Of a stretch of DNA of 5,824 bases, positions 1 through 5,824 are shown piece after piece. The stretch is from Agrobacterium fabrum. Its GTDB lineage: Bacteria > Pseudomonadota > Alphaproteobacteria > Rhizobiales > Rhizobiaceae. The stretch is from the NCBI GenBank assembly GCA_003241215.1, contig QFOL01000300.1:1-5824 (forward strand), in the 5' to 3' direction. Numbering within the stretch: position 1 is the stretch's first letter; every line of letters begins with the position of its first letter. A program made the position numbers and the translations under genes. The notes under the pieces were generated by a model, which made no database searches, had not been told where the DNA came from, and saw nothing but the letters and a program-made list of their open reading frames with translations.

Positions 1-1
1 T

Positions 2-1081
2 CCGGCAGATGAAATTCATGTGGTTCCGTCTGCCACCATCGGCTCCAAAAACCCAATTTCCGTGGCGGGTTCGCTCTGGAAGCTCTGGGTTGGCCTGCGC
101 GCGGCGCGTCGGCTGGTCGCAAAACTGAAGCCGGTCGCGGTTGTCGGTTTCGGCGGCTATCCGACCGTGCCGCCGCTGCTGGCCTCCACCGGGCTTGGAG
201 TGCCGTCGATCATTCACGAACAGAACGCCGTGATGGGCCGCGCCAACAAGGCACTTGCCGGGCGGGTAAAGGCAATTGCCGGCGGCTTCCTGCCGCCCGC
301 CAATGGTCAATATTCCGACAAGACCGTCGCGACCGGTAATCCGGTGCGCCCAGCGGTGCTGGCGGCATCTGAAATACCCTACACGGCCTCGCAGACAGGC
401 GAGCCTTTCCAGCTCGTTGTCTTTGGCGGCAGCCAGGGCGCGCAGTTTTTCTCGAGCGCGGTACCCGCCGCAATCTGCCTCCTGAAAGACGAGCAGCGCA
501 AGCGCATCGTCGTCACCCAGCAGGCGCGGCCGGAAGACAAGTCGAGCGCGGTACCCGCCGCAATCTGCCTCCTGAAAGACGAGCAGCGCAAGCGCATCGT
601 CGTCACCCAGCAGGCGCGGCCGGAAGACAAGGACAGCGTCATCGCGTCCTACCAGAAGCTCGGCGTGAAGGCGGATGTTTCGCCCTTCTTCGGCGATATG
701 GCGTCGCGTATCGGCGAGGCCGATCTGGTCATCAGCCGCTCGGGCGCTTCGACGGTATCGGAGCTTTCGGTGATCGGCCGTCCGTCGATCCTCGTGCCTT
801 ATCCGCATGCGCTGGATCATGATCAGGCGGCGAACGCGGCTGCGCTTTCGGCGGCGGGTGGGGCAAGCGTCATCAAGCAGGCGGAGCTCTCGCCGCAGAA
901 GCTCTCTGGCCTGCTGTCCTCGGCGCTTGCCGAACCCGAGCGGCTTTCCGCAACGGCGGCGGCGGCGAAGGCAACCGGCAAACCGCACGCGGCGGATGTG
1001 CTGGCCGATCTGGTGGAGGCGATTGCCTCCGGCCGGTCCGTACAGGAATTCAAGAAGAATATTGAAGGAGTTGGGGCATGA
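2..1081 (+). CDS. murG: MurG, lipid II synthase (5' end outside window, with internal 30-residue duplication)
   Basis: UDP-N-acetylglucosamine--N-acetylmuramyl-(pentapeptide) pyrophosphoryl-undecaprenol GlcNAc transferase. It converts lipid I to lipid II on the cytoplasmic face of the inner membrane (GT28 family, GT-B fold). The reading frame is open from base 2, so the gene starts upstream. Compared with the family, about 45-50 N-terminal residues are missing, including the GGTGGH loop. The GTG at 20 is an internal valine ([10 protein letters not shown]), not a start. Visible motifs are [14 protein letters not shown] (215-226), GGSQGA (425-442), [10 protein letters not shown] (734-763) and [11 protein letters not shown], all typical MurG donor- and acceptor-site segments. 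Right after GGSQGAQFF, a 30-residue block is present twice in frame, so the protein is 30 residues longer than normal. The duplicated block covers the helix and strand after the glycine loop of the C-terminal Rossmann domain, so folding or activity is doubtful. The stop overlaps the murC ATG (ATGA). Family identity is certain; function of this allele is not. Confidence 0.95.
   Translation, partial: PADEIHVVPSATIGSKNPISVAGSLWKLWVGLRAARRLVAKLKPVAVVGFGGYPTVPPLLASTGLGVPSIIHEQNAVMGRANKALAGRVKAIAGGFLPPANGQYSDKTVATGNPVRPAVLAASEIPYTASQTGEPFQLVVFGGSQGAQFFSSAVPAAICLLKDEQRKRIVVTQQARPEDKSSAVPAAICLLKDEQRKRIVVTQQARPEDKDSVIASYQKLGVKADVSPFFGDMASRIGEADLVISRSGASTVSELSVIGRPSILVPYPHALDHDQAANAAALSAAGGASVIKQAELSPQKLSGLLSSALAEPERLSATAAAAKATGKPHAADVLADLVEAIASGRSVQEFKKNIEGVGA
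452..631 (+). repeat. Perfect 90-bp tandem duplication inside murG
   Basis: Bases 452-541 and 542-631 are identical over all 90 positions. The match ends exactly at both borders: base 451 (c) differs from 541 (g), and 542 (t) differs from 632 (g). The unit is 30 codons, so the murG frame is kept. Each copy encodes a block beginning [11 protein letters not shown] and ending ARPEDK. Other MurG proteins have one copy of this segment between GGSQGA and the next helix. Absence of any divergence, even at third codon positions, means the event is very recent or is an assembly or construction artefact. Confidence 0.98.
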
Positions 1082-2471
1082 AGATGCCGAAAGCCATAGG
1101 CCTTGTGCATTTCATCGGCATAGGCGGGATCGGCATGAGCGGCATTGCCGAAGTGCTTCACGGTCGGATCAGGCCGACAGCGCCAATGTGCAGCGTCTGC
1201 GTGACAAGGGCATCGAGGTCTTCGTCGGCCATACGGCCGATAATATCGGCGATGCCGAGGTCGTGGTCGTCTCCACCGCCATCAAGAAGAACAATCCGGA
1301 ACTCATCGCCGCGCGGGAAAAACACCTGCCGATCGTTCGCCGTGCCGAAATGCTGGCCGAGCTGATGCGCTTCCGTAACGCCATCGCCATCGGCGGCACC
1401 CATGGCAAGACCACGACCACCTCCATGGTCGCAACGCTTCTGGAAGCCGGCAATCTCGACCCGACCGTCATCAATGGCGGCATCATCAATGCTTACGGCA
1501 CCAACGCCCGCATGGGCGAGGGCGAGTGGATGGTGGTGGAAGCCGACGAATCCGACGGCACCTTCCTGAAGCTGCCGGCCGATGTGGCCGTCATCACCAA
1601 TATCGATCCGGAGCATCTCGACCATTACGGCAATTTCGATGCCGTGCGGGCTGCATTCCGGCAGTTCGTCGAGAACGTGCCGTTCTATGGTTTCGGCGTC
1701 ATGTGCCTCGATCATCCGGAAGTGCAGGCGCTGGTTGGCCGCATCGAGGACCGCAAGGTCATCACCTATGGCGAGAACCCGCAGGCCGATGTGCGGTTTT
1801 CGAATGTGCGTATCGATGGTACGCGCTCGGTCTTCGACGTGGAAATCCGCCGTCGCCGCACCGGCAAGATATTCTCGTTCAAGGACCTCGTCCTGCCGAT
1901 GCCCGGCCGCCATAACGTCTCTAACGCGACGGCGGCGATTGCCGTCGCCAACCGTCTCGGCATTTCGGAAGCCGACATCAAGAAGGGCCTTGCCTCCTTC
2001 GGCGGCGTCAAGCGGCGTTTCACGCTGACGGGCGAAGCCAATGGCGTGCAGGTGTTCGACGATTACGGCCACCATCCGGTCGAGATCAAGGCCGTTTTGG
2101 CGGCCGCGCGGGAAGCCTGCAAGGGCCGCATCATCGCCGTGCATCAGCCGCACCGCTACAGCCGCCTTTCCAGCCTGTTTGACGATTTCGCGCATTGTTT
2201 CAACGATGCGGATACGATTCTTCTTGCTCCGGTTTATGCTGCGGGCGAAGATCCCATTGAAGGCGCAAGCTCCGAAGCACTGGTTTCGGCCATCAAGGCC
2301 GCCGGCCACCGCGACGCCCGTTTTCTCGAAAAACGGGAAGACCTTGCGTCGCAGGTTGCAGCCATTGCGAATCCGGGTGATTTCGTGGTTCTCTTGGGGG
2401 CTGGGAATATCACGCAATGGGCAGCGGTGCTGCCTTCGGAATTGAAGAGCATATCAGGAAAGTCTGAATGA
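1078..2471 (+). pseudogene. murC: murC, UDP-N-acetylmuramate--L-alanine ligase, frameshifted by a 22-base deletion
   Basis: MurC is the cytoplasmic ATP-dependent ligase that adds L-Ala to UDP-MurNAc, the first amino acid of the peptidoglycan stem peptide. The ATG at 1078 overlaps the murG stop and has a strong AAGGAG site (1065-1070). The first 28 codons give the expected [17 protein letters not shown]. After His28 (1159-1161) the frame is wrong and stops at 1363-1365. The correct continuation ([10 protein letters not shown]) resumes at 1164 in another frame, with only two bases (gg) between. E. coli MurC has eight residues here (NEGYQISG), so 24 bases are expected and 22 are missing. From 1164 the frame is open for 435 codons to TGA 2469-2471. 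The restored protein would be 471 residues, a normal length. In restored numbering, conserved motifs are GTHGKTTTT (114-122), EADESD (162-167), [10 protein letters not shown] (182-191), PGRHNVSNA (283-291), FDDYGHHP (334-341), HQPHRYSR (363-370) and GAGNI (448-452). No downstream change restores the frame. As written, the gene cannot make full MurC; an internal start such as ATG 1350 would lose the UDP-binding domain. Confidence 0.93.
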
Positions 2472-3433
2472 GACAGGTCGATGGGGTTAAATTGCTGGGG
2501 AGGCTCGGCGACGGGGTCAATGAACTGAGGGGACGGCTGACGCCGGATGCGCCCATGGACCGCGTGACGTGGTTCAGGGCCGGCGGTCTTGCGGAGGTGA
2601 TGTTCCAGCCGCATGATGTCGACGATCTGATTGCCTTCCTGAAAATCCTGCCGGAAGACGTGCCGCTGACTGTGGTAGGCGTCGGCTCCAACCTTCTGGT
2701 GCGCGATGGCGGCATTCCGGGCGTTGTCGTCCGCCTGTCGGCAAAGGGTTTCGGTCAGGTGGAACTTGCGGGTGAAAACCGCATCAAGGCCGGCGCGATC
2801 TGCCCGGACAAACATATTGCGGCCATGGCCATGGATAATGGCATTGGCGGTTTCCATTTCTATTATGGCATTCCCGGCTCCATCGGCGGCGCGCTGCGCA
2901 TGAATGCGGGCGCCAACGGCGGCGAGACGCGCGAGCGTGTGGTGGAAGTCTATGCGGTGGACCGTCAGGGCAAGCAGCATGTGCTCTCCAATGCCGATAT
3001 GGGCTACAGCTACCGCCATTCCGGCGCCGATGCGGGCCTGATCTTCACGGGCGCATTGTTCGAAGGTTATCCGGAAGACAAGGCGAAAATCCGCGCCGAT
3101 ATGGATGCCGTGCGTCACCATCGCGAAACCGTACAGCCGGTCCGCGAACAGACCGGCGGCTCGACCTTCAAGAATCCCGAGGGGCATTCCGCCTGGGAAC
3201 TGATCGACGAGGCGGGCGGTCGTGGTCTTGTCATTGGCGGCGCGCAGATGTCATCGCTGCACTGCAATTTCATGATCAATACCGGCCATGCGACCGGTTA
3301 CGATCTGGAATATCTTGGTGAGACCATCCGCAAGCGGGTGTTCGAGAAGTCGGGCATCCGGCTGGAATGGGAAATCAAGCGGCTCGGGCTTTTTATGCCC
3401 GGACGGGAAGTGGAACCTTTCCTCGGGGCGTGA
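2468..3433 (+). CDS. murB: MurB, UDP-N-acetylenolpyruvoylglucosamine reductase
   Basis: FAD-dependent cytoplasmic enzyme that uses NADPH to reduce UDP-GlcNAc-enolpyruvate to UDP-MurNAc, the substrate of MurC. The protein is 321 residues, normal for the family, and looks intact. The N-terminal FAD-binding domain shows TWFRAGG (34-40) and [12 protein letters not shown] (71-82), then [20 protein letters not shown] (134-153). SYR (181-183), GGSTFKNP (230-237, with the expected proton-donor serine 232) and HCNFMINTG (265-273) follow. WEIKRLG (301-307) supplies the C-terminal catalytic glutamate. The segment after SYR lacks the E. coli-type insertion, which suggests a type II-like MurB (inference). 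The ATG at 2468 shares ATGA with the murC stop, and AGGAAAG at 2456-2462 is a plausible ribosome site. Early termination in the broken murC would leave over 1 kb of mRNA without ribosomes upstream, so murB expression could fall by lost coupling or polarity (inference). Confidence 0.96.
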   Translation: MRQVDGVKLLGRLGDGVNELRGRLTPDAPMDRVTWFRAGGLAEVMFQPHDVDDLIAFLKILPEDVPLTVVGVGSNLLVRDGGIPGVVVRLSAKGFGQVELAGENRIKAGAICPDKHIAAMAMDNGIGGFHFYYGIPGSIGGALRMNAGANGGETRERVVEVYAVDRQGKQHVLSNADMGYSYRHSGADAGLIFTGALFEGYPEDKAKIRADMDAVRHHRETVQPVREQTGGSTFKNPEGHSAWELIDEAGGRGLVIGGAQMSSLHCNFMINTGHATGYDLEYLGETIRKRVFEKSGIRLEWEIKRLGLFMPGREVEPFLGA

Positions 3434-3464
3434 GCGGCGCTCAACCGTAATTTGCGATAGCAGG

Positions 3465-3506
3465 ATTGATACGAGCATACATCGTAACGATCGATCAATG
3501 ATTTTT
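3465..3506 (+). terminator. Imperfect AT-rich hairpin plus T-run downstream of murB (weak candidate terminator)
   Basis: ATTGATACGA (3465-3474) pairs with TCGATCAAT (3491-3499) except for one bulged base, around a 16-base loop. TTTTT (3502-3506) follows three bases after the stem end. The loop and right arm also contain the short palindrome ATCGTAACGAT (3481-3491). The stem is AT-rich and the loop long, so as an intrinsic terminator of the mur transcript it is only a candidate. An operator for the next gene is an equal possibility. The rest of the 3434-3625 gap shows no convincing -35/-10 pair; TATAAG near 3580 is the only -10-like string I noticed. Confidence 0.25.
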
Positions 3507-3625
3507 GCCCATATTATGGGGAAATGCGTGAGCGGGCGGGGTCCAGCGGGTCTCGTCCCCTCAATATTCAAAGTGATTTTATAAGAGAATGCCGGCGACA
3601 TTACGTGATTTAGGCACTTTTGAGC

Positions 3626-4435
3626 ATGATGTTGGGTCTTTGGAAAAAACCGATCGAAATGATCAGTTTTTCGGTCGCAACGGCGGAGGGGCGCCGGCGG
3701 CTTGAACCGCTCGATTTTTCCATTCGTGTCGCCTGCCTTGTGACGGTCATCGTCATCGCGATGTGTACCTCCGGCCTTGTGCTGCTGGCGCAGTTCGGGC
3801 TGGTGACAGATCTCGTCAACGGGATCGTGTTGAGCGGGACGCTTGGTGCGGCTGTGGCGTTTGTGGTGACGTTGCTGGTCTGCTGGCTGAATGCCAGGGA
3901 AGTACAAACCCTCGTGCAATCCCATGAACGGTTCCTGCATCTGAGCCATACGGACGCGCTGACCGGTTTGAGCAACCGGCTTGGGCTTTATGCGGCATGC
4001 GCCAATCTCGGCGCGGAATATTGTGTCGCCTTTCTCGATATCGATCATTTCAAGTCGGTGAACGACAGGTATAGCCATCTCGTCGGCGATCTCGTCATCG
4101 CGAGTGTTGCGCGCCGGATAAGGGACCATTTCGATCCGCCGGCCCATGTCGCCCGTCTGGGCGGCGAGGAATTTGTCGTGGTGCAGGAAACCAGTCCGCT
4201 CTCCTTTCTGCAGATGTGCGAGAGGGTTCGTGCGGCGATAGAGGCGACACCGGTGGAGCATCAGGGCCTGCGGATCGGCGTTACGATTTCGATTGGCGTG
4301 GCCTTCCGCGGCGATGCAGAAATCTTTGACAAGGTTATGCACAATGCCGATCTGGCGCTCTACCGGGCCAAGGGGGAGGGACGCAATCGCGTCTGCACGA
4401 CCGGCCATGTGGAGCGGCGTCAGGCCGTGGCGTAA
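3626..4435 (+). CDS. Membrane-anchored GGDEF-domain protein, probable diguanylate cyclase
   Basis: Likely makes the second messenger cyclic di-GMP from two GTP at the inner membrane. The protein is 269 residues from ATG 3626. ATG 3629, ATG 3659 or TTG 3620 are alternatives; none has a strong ribosome site, and an in-frame stop at 3611 limits the choice. Residues about 32-54 and 65-88 are hydrophobic and should form two membrane helices joined by a short loop, with no recognisable sensor domain. The GGDEF domain follows a short linker: DALTGLSNR (110-118), DIDHFKSVNDRYSHLVGD (138-155) and the active-site loop GGEEF (179-183). ISIGVA and the NADLALYRAK segment (240-249) come near the end. GGEEF is a catalytically competent variant. 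The usual YGH after the metal-binding segment is YSH here. The RxxD product-inhibition motif expected five residues before GGEEF is absent (DPPA in that place), so feedback inhibition through an I-site is unlikely. It ends close to the hairpin shared with the convergent transporter. Input signal and target process are unknown. Confidence 0.9.
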   Translation: MMLGLWKKPIEMISFSVATAEGRRRLEPLDFSIRVACLVTVIVIAMCTSGLVLLAQFGLVTDLVNGIVLSGTLGAAVAFVVTLLVCWLNAREVQTLVQSHERFLHLSHTDALTGLSNRLGLYAACANLGAEYCVAFLDIDHFKSVNDRYSHLVGDLVIASVARRIRDHFDPPAHVARLGGEEFVVVQETSPLSFLQMCERVRAAIEATPVEHQGLRIGVTISIGVAFRGDAEIFDKVMHNADLALYRAKGEGRNRVCTTGHVERRQAVA

Positions 4436-4453
4436 GCGTGAAAGCAAACACGG

Positions 4454-4487
4454 AAGAGCCCGCGAAACGAAGGTTTCGCGGGCTCTT
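4454..4487. terminator. Perfect 15-bp stem-loop between convergent genes, likely bidirectional terminator
   Basis: The arm 4454-4468 (AAGAGCCCGCGAAAC) is perfectly complementary to 4473-4487, with the four-base loop GAAG (4469-4472). The stem is GC-rich. On the + strand it ends in CTCTTT, a short T tract; the symmetric arms also give CTCTT on the minus strand. It begins 19 bases after the stop of the GGDEF gene and lies 23 bases beyond the stop of the minus-strand transporter, so it can end both transcripts. The short T tract makes efficiency uncertain. Confidence 0.85.
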
Positions 4488-4509
4488 TGCTGTCAGGATT
4501 TCACGGTGC

Positions 4510-5814
4510 TCAGACTTCGTCCTTGCGGGACAGAAGAATGCAGGCCAGCGTGATGAGCGCGGATACGCAGAGGTAATAACCGACATAACCCATGCCGTAG
4601 TTCACCTGCAGCCATGTGGCGATGTAAGGCGCCAGCGATGCGCCGAAGATGCCGGCCATGTTGAAGGTGATGGACGAGCCGGTGTAACGCACGCGAGTCG
4701 GGAAGGGCGCGGCAAGCGCCGTGCCGATCAGGCCGTAGGTCATGCCCATCAGCATCATGGCCAGAGCCGCGAAGACGAAGATCGACCCTTCGCTACCGGT
4801 CATCAGGCTTGGCAGCAGGAAGGAGAACAGGCCGATCAGCACCGTCGTCAGGATCAGGATTTCACGACGGCCGAATTTCTCGGCAAGCTTGCCGGCGATC
4901 GGAATGAAGATGCCGAAAACGATGGAGCCGAGGATCTGCACTTCCAGCGCGTCGAGGAACGGGATTTTCAGAACCTTGACGTTGTAGGACAGCAGATAGG
5001 CGGTGCCGATGTAGAAGAGCACGAAGGTGGCCAGCGCCACGAAGGTGCCGAGCACGAGGCTGCGCTTGTGGTTGCGGAACAGTTCCGCGACCGGCACGGC
5101 CACACGTTCTTCCTTTTCGATTGCCTTCTGGAAGTCCGGCGTTTCGGTGATCGACAGGCGAACCCACATGCCGACCGCGATCAGGATGATCGAAGCGACG
5201 AAGGGAATGCGCCAGCCCCAGCTGAGCAGCGATTCCTGCGACATGAAGTGCAGGAGAATCCAGAACACGCCGGACGAAAGGAACAGGCCAACGGGTGCGC
5301 CGAGCTGCGGGAACATGCCGTACCAGCTGCGCTTGCCCGGAGGTGCATTTTCCGTGGCGAGCAGGACGGCACCACCCCATTCTCCGCCAAGGCCAAAGCC
5401 CTGACCGAAGCGGCAAATCGCCAAAAGCAGTGGGGCAAGAACGCCTGCCGTCTCATAGGACGGCAGAAGGCCGATGACGACCGTCGAGACACCCATGGTC
5501 AGGAGTGCTGCGACGAGGGTCGTCTTGCGGCCGACGCGGTCACCATAGTGGCCGAAGACCACAGCGCCCAGCGGGCGGGCGAAAAAGGCGATGGAGAAGG
5601 TGGCGAAGGACGCCAGAAGCGCCGTCATCGGATCGTTGTTCGGGAAGAACAAGGTGGGGAACACGAGCACTGCGGCCGTGGCGTAAACGTAGAAATCGAA
5701 AAACTCGATGGTCGTGCCGACCAGGCTGGCAGTGAGAACTCGTGCAGGCGAATTTGTCTTTACAGCGTTCGAATTGTCAGCGGTCGGCGATACCGGAGAT
5801 ATCGCGTCGGTCAT
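4510..5814 (-). CDS. MFS transporter, metabolite:H+ symporter (MHS) family
   Basis: Inner-membrane proton-coupled uptake carrier of the major facilitator superfamily, in the group containing ProP, KgtP, ShiA and YhjE. Substrates in this group are small organic acids, osmolytes or related metabolites, and the sequence does not decide which. The protein is 434 residues with about twelve hydrophobic helices, the family's normal size. TM1 carries IEFFDFYVYA (36-45). The loop 2-3 motif GHYGDRVGRK (88-97) is the MFS signature, and RFGQGFGLGGEWGGA (135-149) is the MHS-type helix 4 motif. GKLAEKFGRRE (308-318) is the second-half copy of the signature, and RVRYTGSSITFNMAGIFG (374-391) is typical of the family's late helices. 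A charged segment (about 222-250) forms the central cytoplasmic loop. ATG 5812-5814 gives a natural hydrophilic N-terminus. The ten bases upstream inside the window show no clear ribosome site, so the promoter and possibly the true start context lie outside. It converges on the GGDEF gene; no functional link to it is evident. Confidence 0.9.
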   Translation of the reverse strand: MTDAISPVSPTADNSNAVKTNSPARVLTASLVGTTIEFFDFYVYATAAVLVFPTLFFPNNDPMTALLASFATFSIAFFARPLGAVVFGHYGDRVGRKTTLVAALLTMGVSTVVIGLLPSYETAGVLAPLLLAICRFGQGFGLGGEWGGAVLLATENAPPGKRSWYGMFPQLGAPVGLFLSSGVFWILLHFMSQESLLSWGWRIPFVASIILIAVGMWVRLSITETPDFQKAIEKEERVAVPVAELFRNHKRSLVLGTFVALATFVLFYIGTAYLLSYNVKVLKIPFLDALEVQILGSIVFGIFIPIAGKLAEKFGRREILILTTVLIGLFSFLLPSLMTGSEGSIFVFAALAMMLMGMTYGLIGTALAAPFPTRVRYTGSSITFNMAGIFGASLAPYIATWLQVNYGMGYVGYYLCVSALITLACILLSRKDEV

Positions 5815-5824
5815 GGTATTGGTT

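Noticed and set aside
20..22. GTG at 20 as the murG start codon
   Set aside because: The frame is open to the window edge with matching MurG sequence before it, and the family's N-terminal GGTGGH region is still missing.
452..631. Tandem copies as a CRISPR-like array or a repeat-domain protein
   Set aside because: There are only two copies, no spacers, exact identity, and a single-copy segment is the norm in MurG.
1159..1166. Programmed ribosomal frameshifting in murC
   Set aside because: There is no slippery heptamer. Around seven conserved residues are absent as DNA, so a ribosome shift could not restore the normal protein.
1078..1365. A 95-residue gene starting at the murC ATG
   Set aside because: Only its first 28 residues are MurC; the rest is out-of-frame translation after the deletion.
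1158..2417. Long minus-strand frame of 419 codons opposite murC
   Set aside because: Antisense shadow common in GC-rich genes; its His/Asp/Arg-rich content matches no family I know, while the + strand carries all MurC motifs.
807..2471. A single 554-residue + strand open frame covering most of murC
   Set aside because: Its first ~119 codons are an arginine-rich shadow of murG in another frame. Only the part from 1164 is real murC sequence, exposed because of the 22-base deletion.
3288..3584. Small + strand gene spanning the end of murB and the gap
   Set aside because: Two thirds of it is out-of-frame murB and it has no ribosome site or recognisable content.
2234..4447. Minus-strand frames 2234-3187 and 3251-4447 opposite murB and the GGDEF gene
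   Set aside because: They are antisense to well-motifed proteins, overlap several genes and show no recognisable domains.
4862..5416. Second minus-strand frame inside the transporter
   Set aside because: Arginine/histidine-rich out-of-frame reading of the MFS gene, which itself is complete with family motifs.
1..5824. A novel defence, secretion or mobile system
   Set aside because: Every gene belongs to a well-known family, and there are no transposases, integrases, att-like repeats or unassigned gene clusters.

Overview
The window is a chromosomal stretch from a GC-rich alphaproteobacterium. The MurG, MurC and MurB sequences look most like those of Rhizobiaceae, in the Agrobacterium/Rhizobium range. 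This placement rests on recognising the protein families, not on a search. The first 3.4 kb is part of the division and cell wall (dcw) cluster in the order murG-murC-murB, all on the + strand. Each pair is joined by a 4-base ATGA stop/start overlap, which points to one translationally coupled operon. The three enzymes carry out successive or related steps of peptidoglycan precursor synthesis: MurB completes UDP-MurNAc, MurC adds L-alanine to it, and MurG makes lipid II at the membrane.

Two lesions stand out in this otherwise ordinary operon. murG carries a perfect, in-frame 90-bp tandem duplication (452-541 and 542-631), which repeats 30 residues just after its GGSQGA nucleotide-binding loop. 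About 0.5 kb downstream, murC lacks 22 bases between positions 1161 and 1164. This removes roughly seven residues of the N-terminal Rossmann fold and shifts the frame. The rest of murC stays open and well conserved in the other frame, so the break is recent or artificial. Both genes are normally essential and single copy. Either the cell has compensating copies, or the sequence carries assembly, sequencing or engineering changes.

Downstream of murB is a 190-base gap with an imperfect AT-rich hairpin followed by five T. It is followed by a + strand gene for a small membrane protein with two predicted membrane helices and a GGEEF diguanylate cyclase domain. That gene converges on a minus-strand MFS transporter of the metabolite:H+ symporter type, which fills the right end. 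A perfect 15-bp stem hairpin lies between them and probably terminates both. The usual next dcw genes (ddl, ftsQ, ftsA, ftsZ) are not in the window. I see no mobile element, CRISPR array, RNA gene or defence-type system. The two lesions are the notable content.
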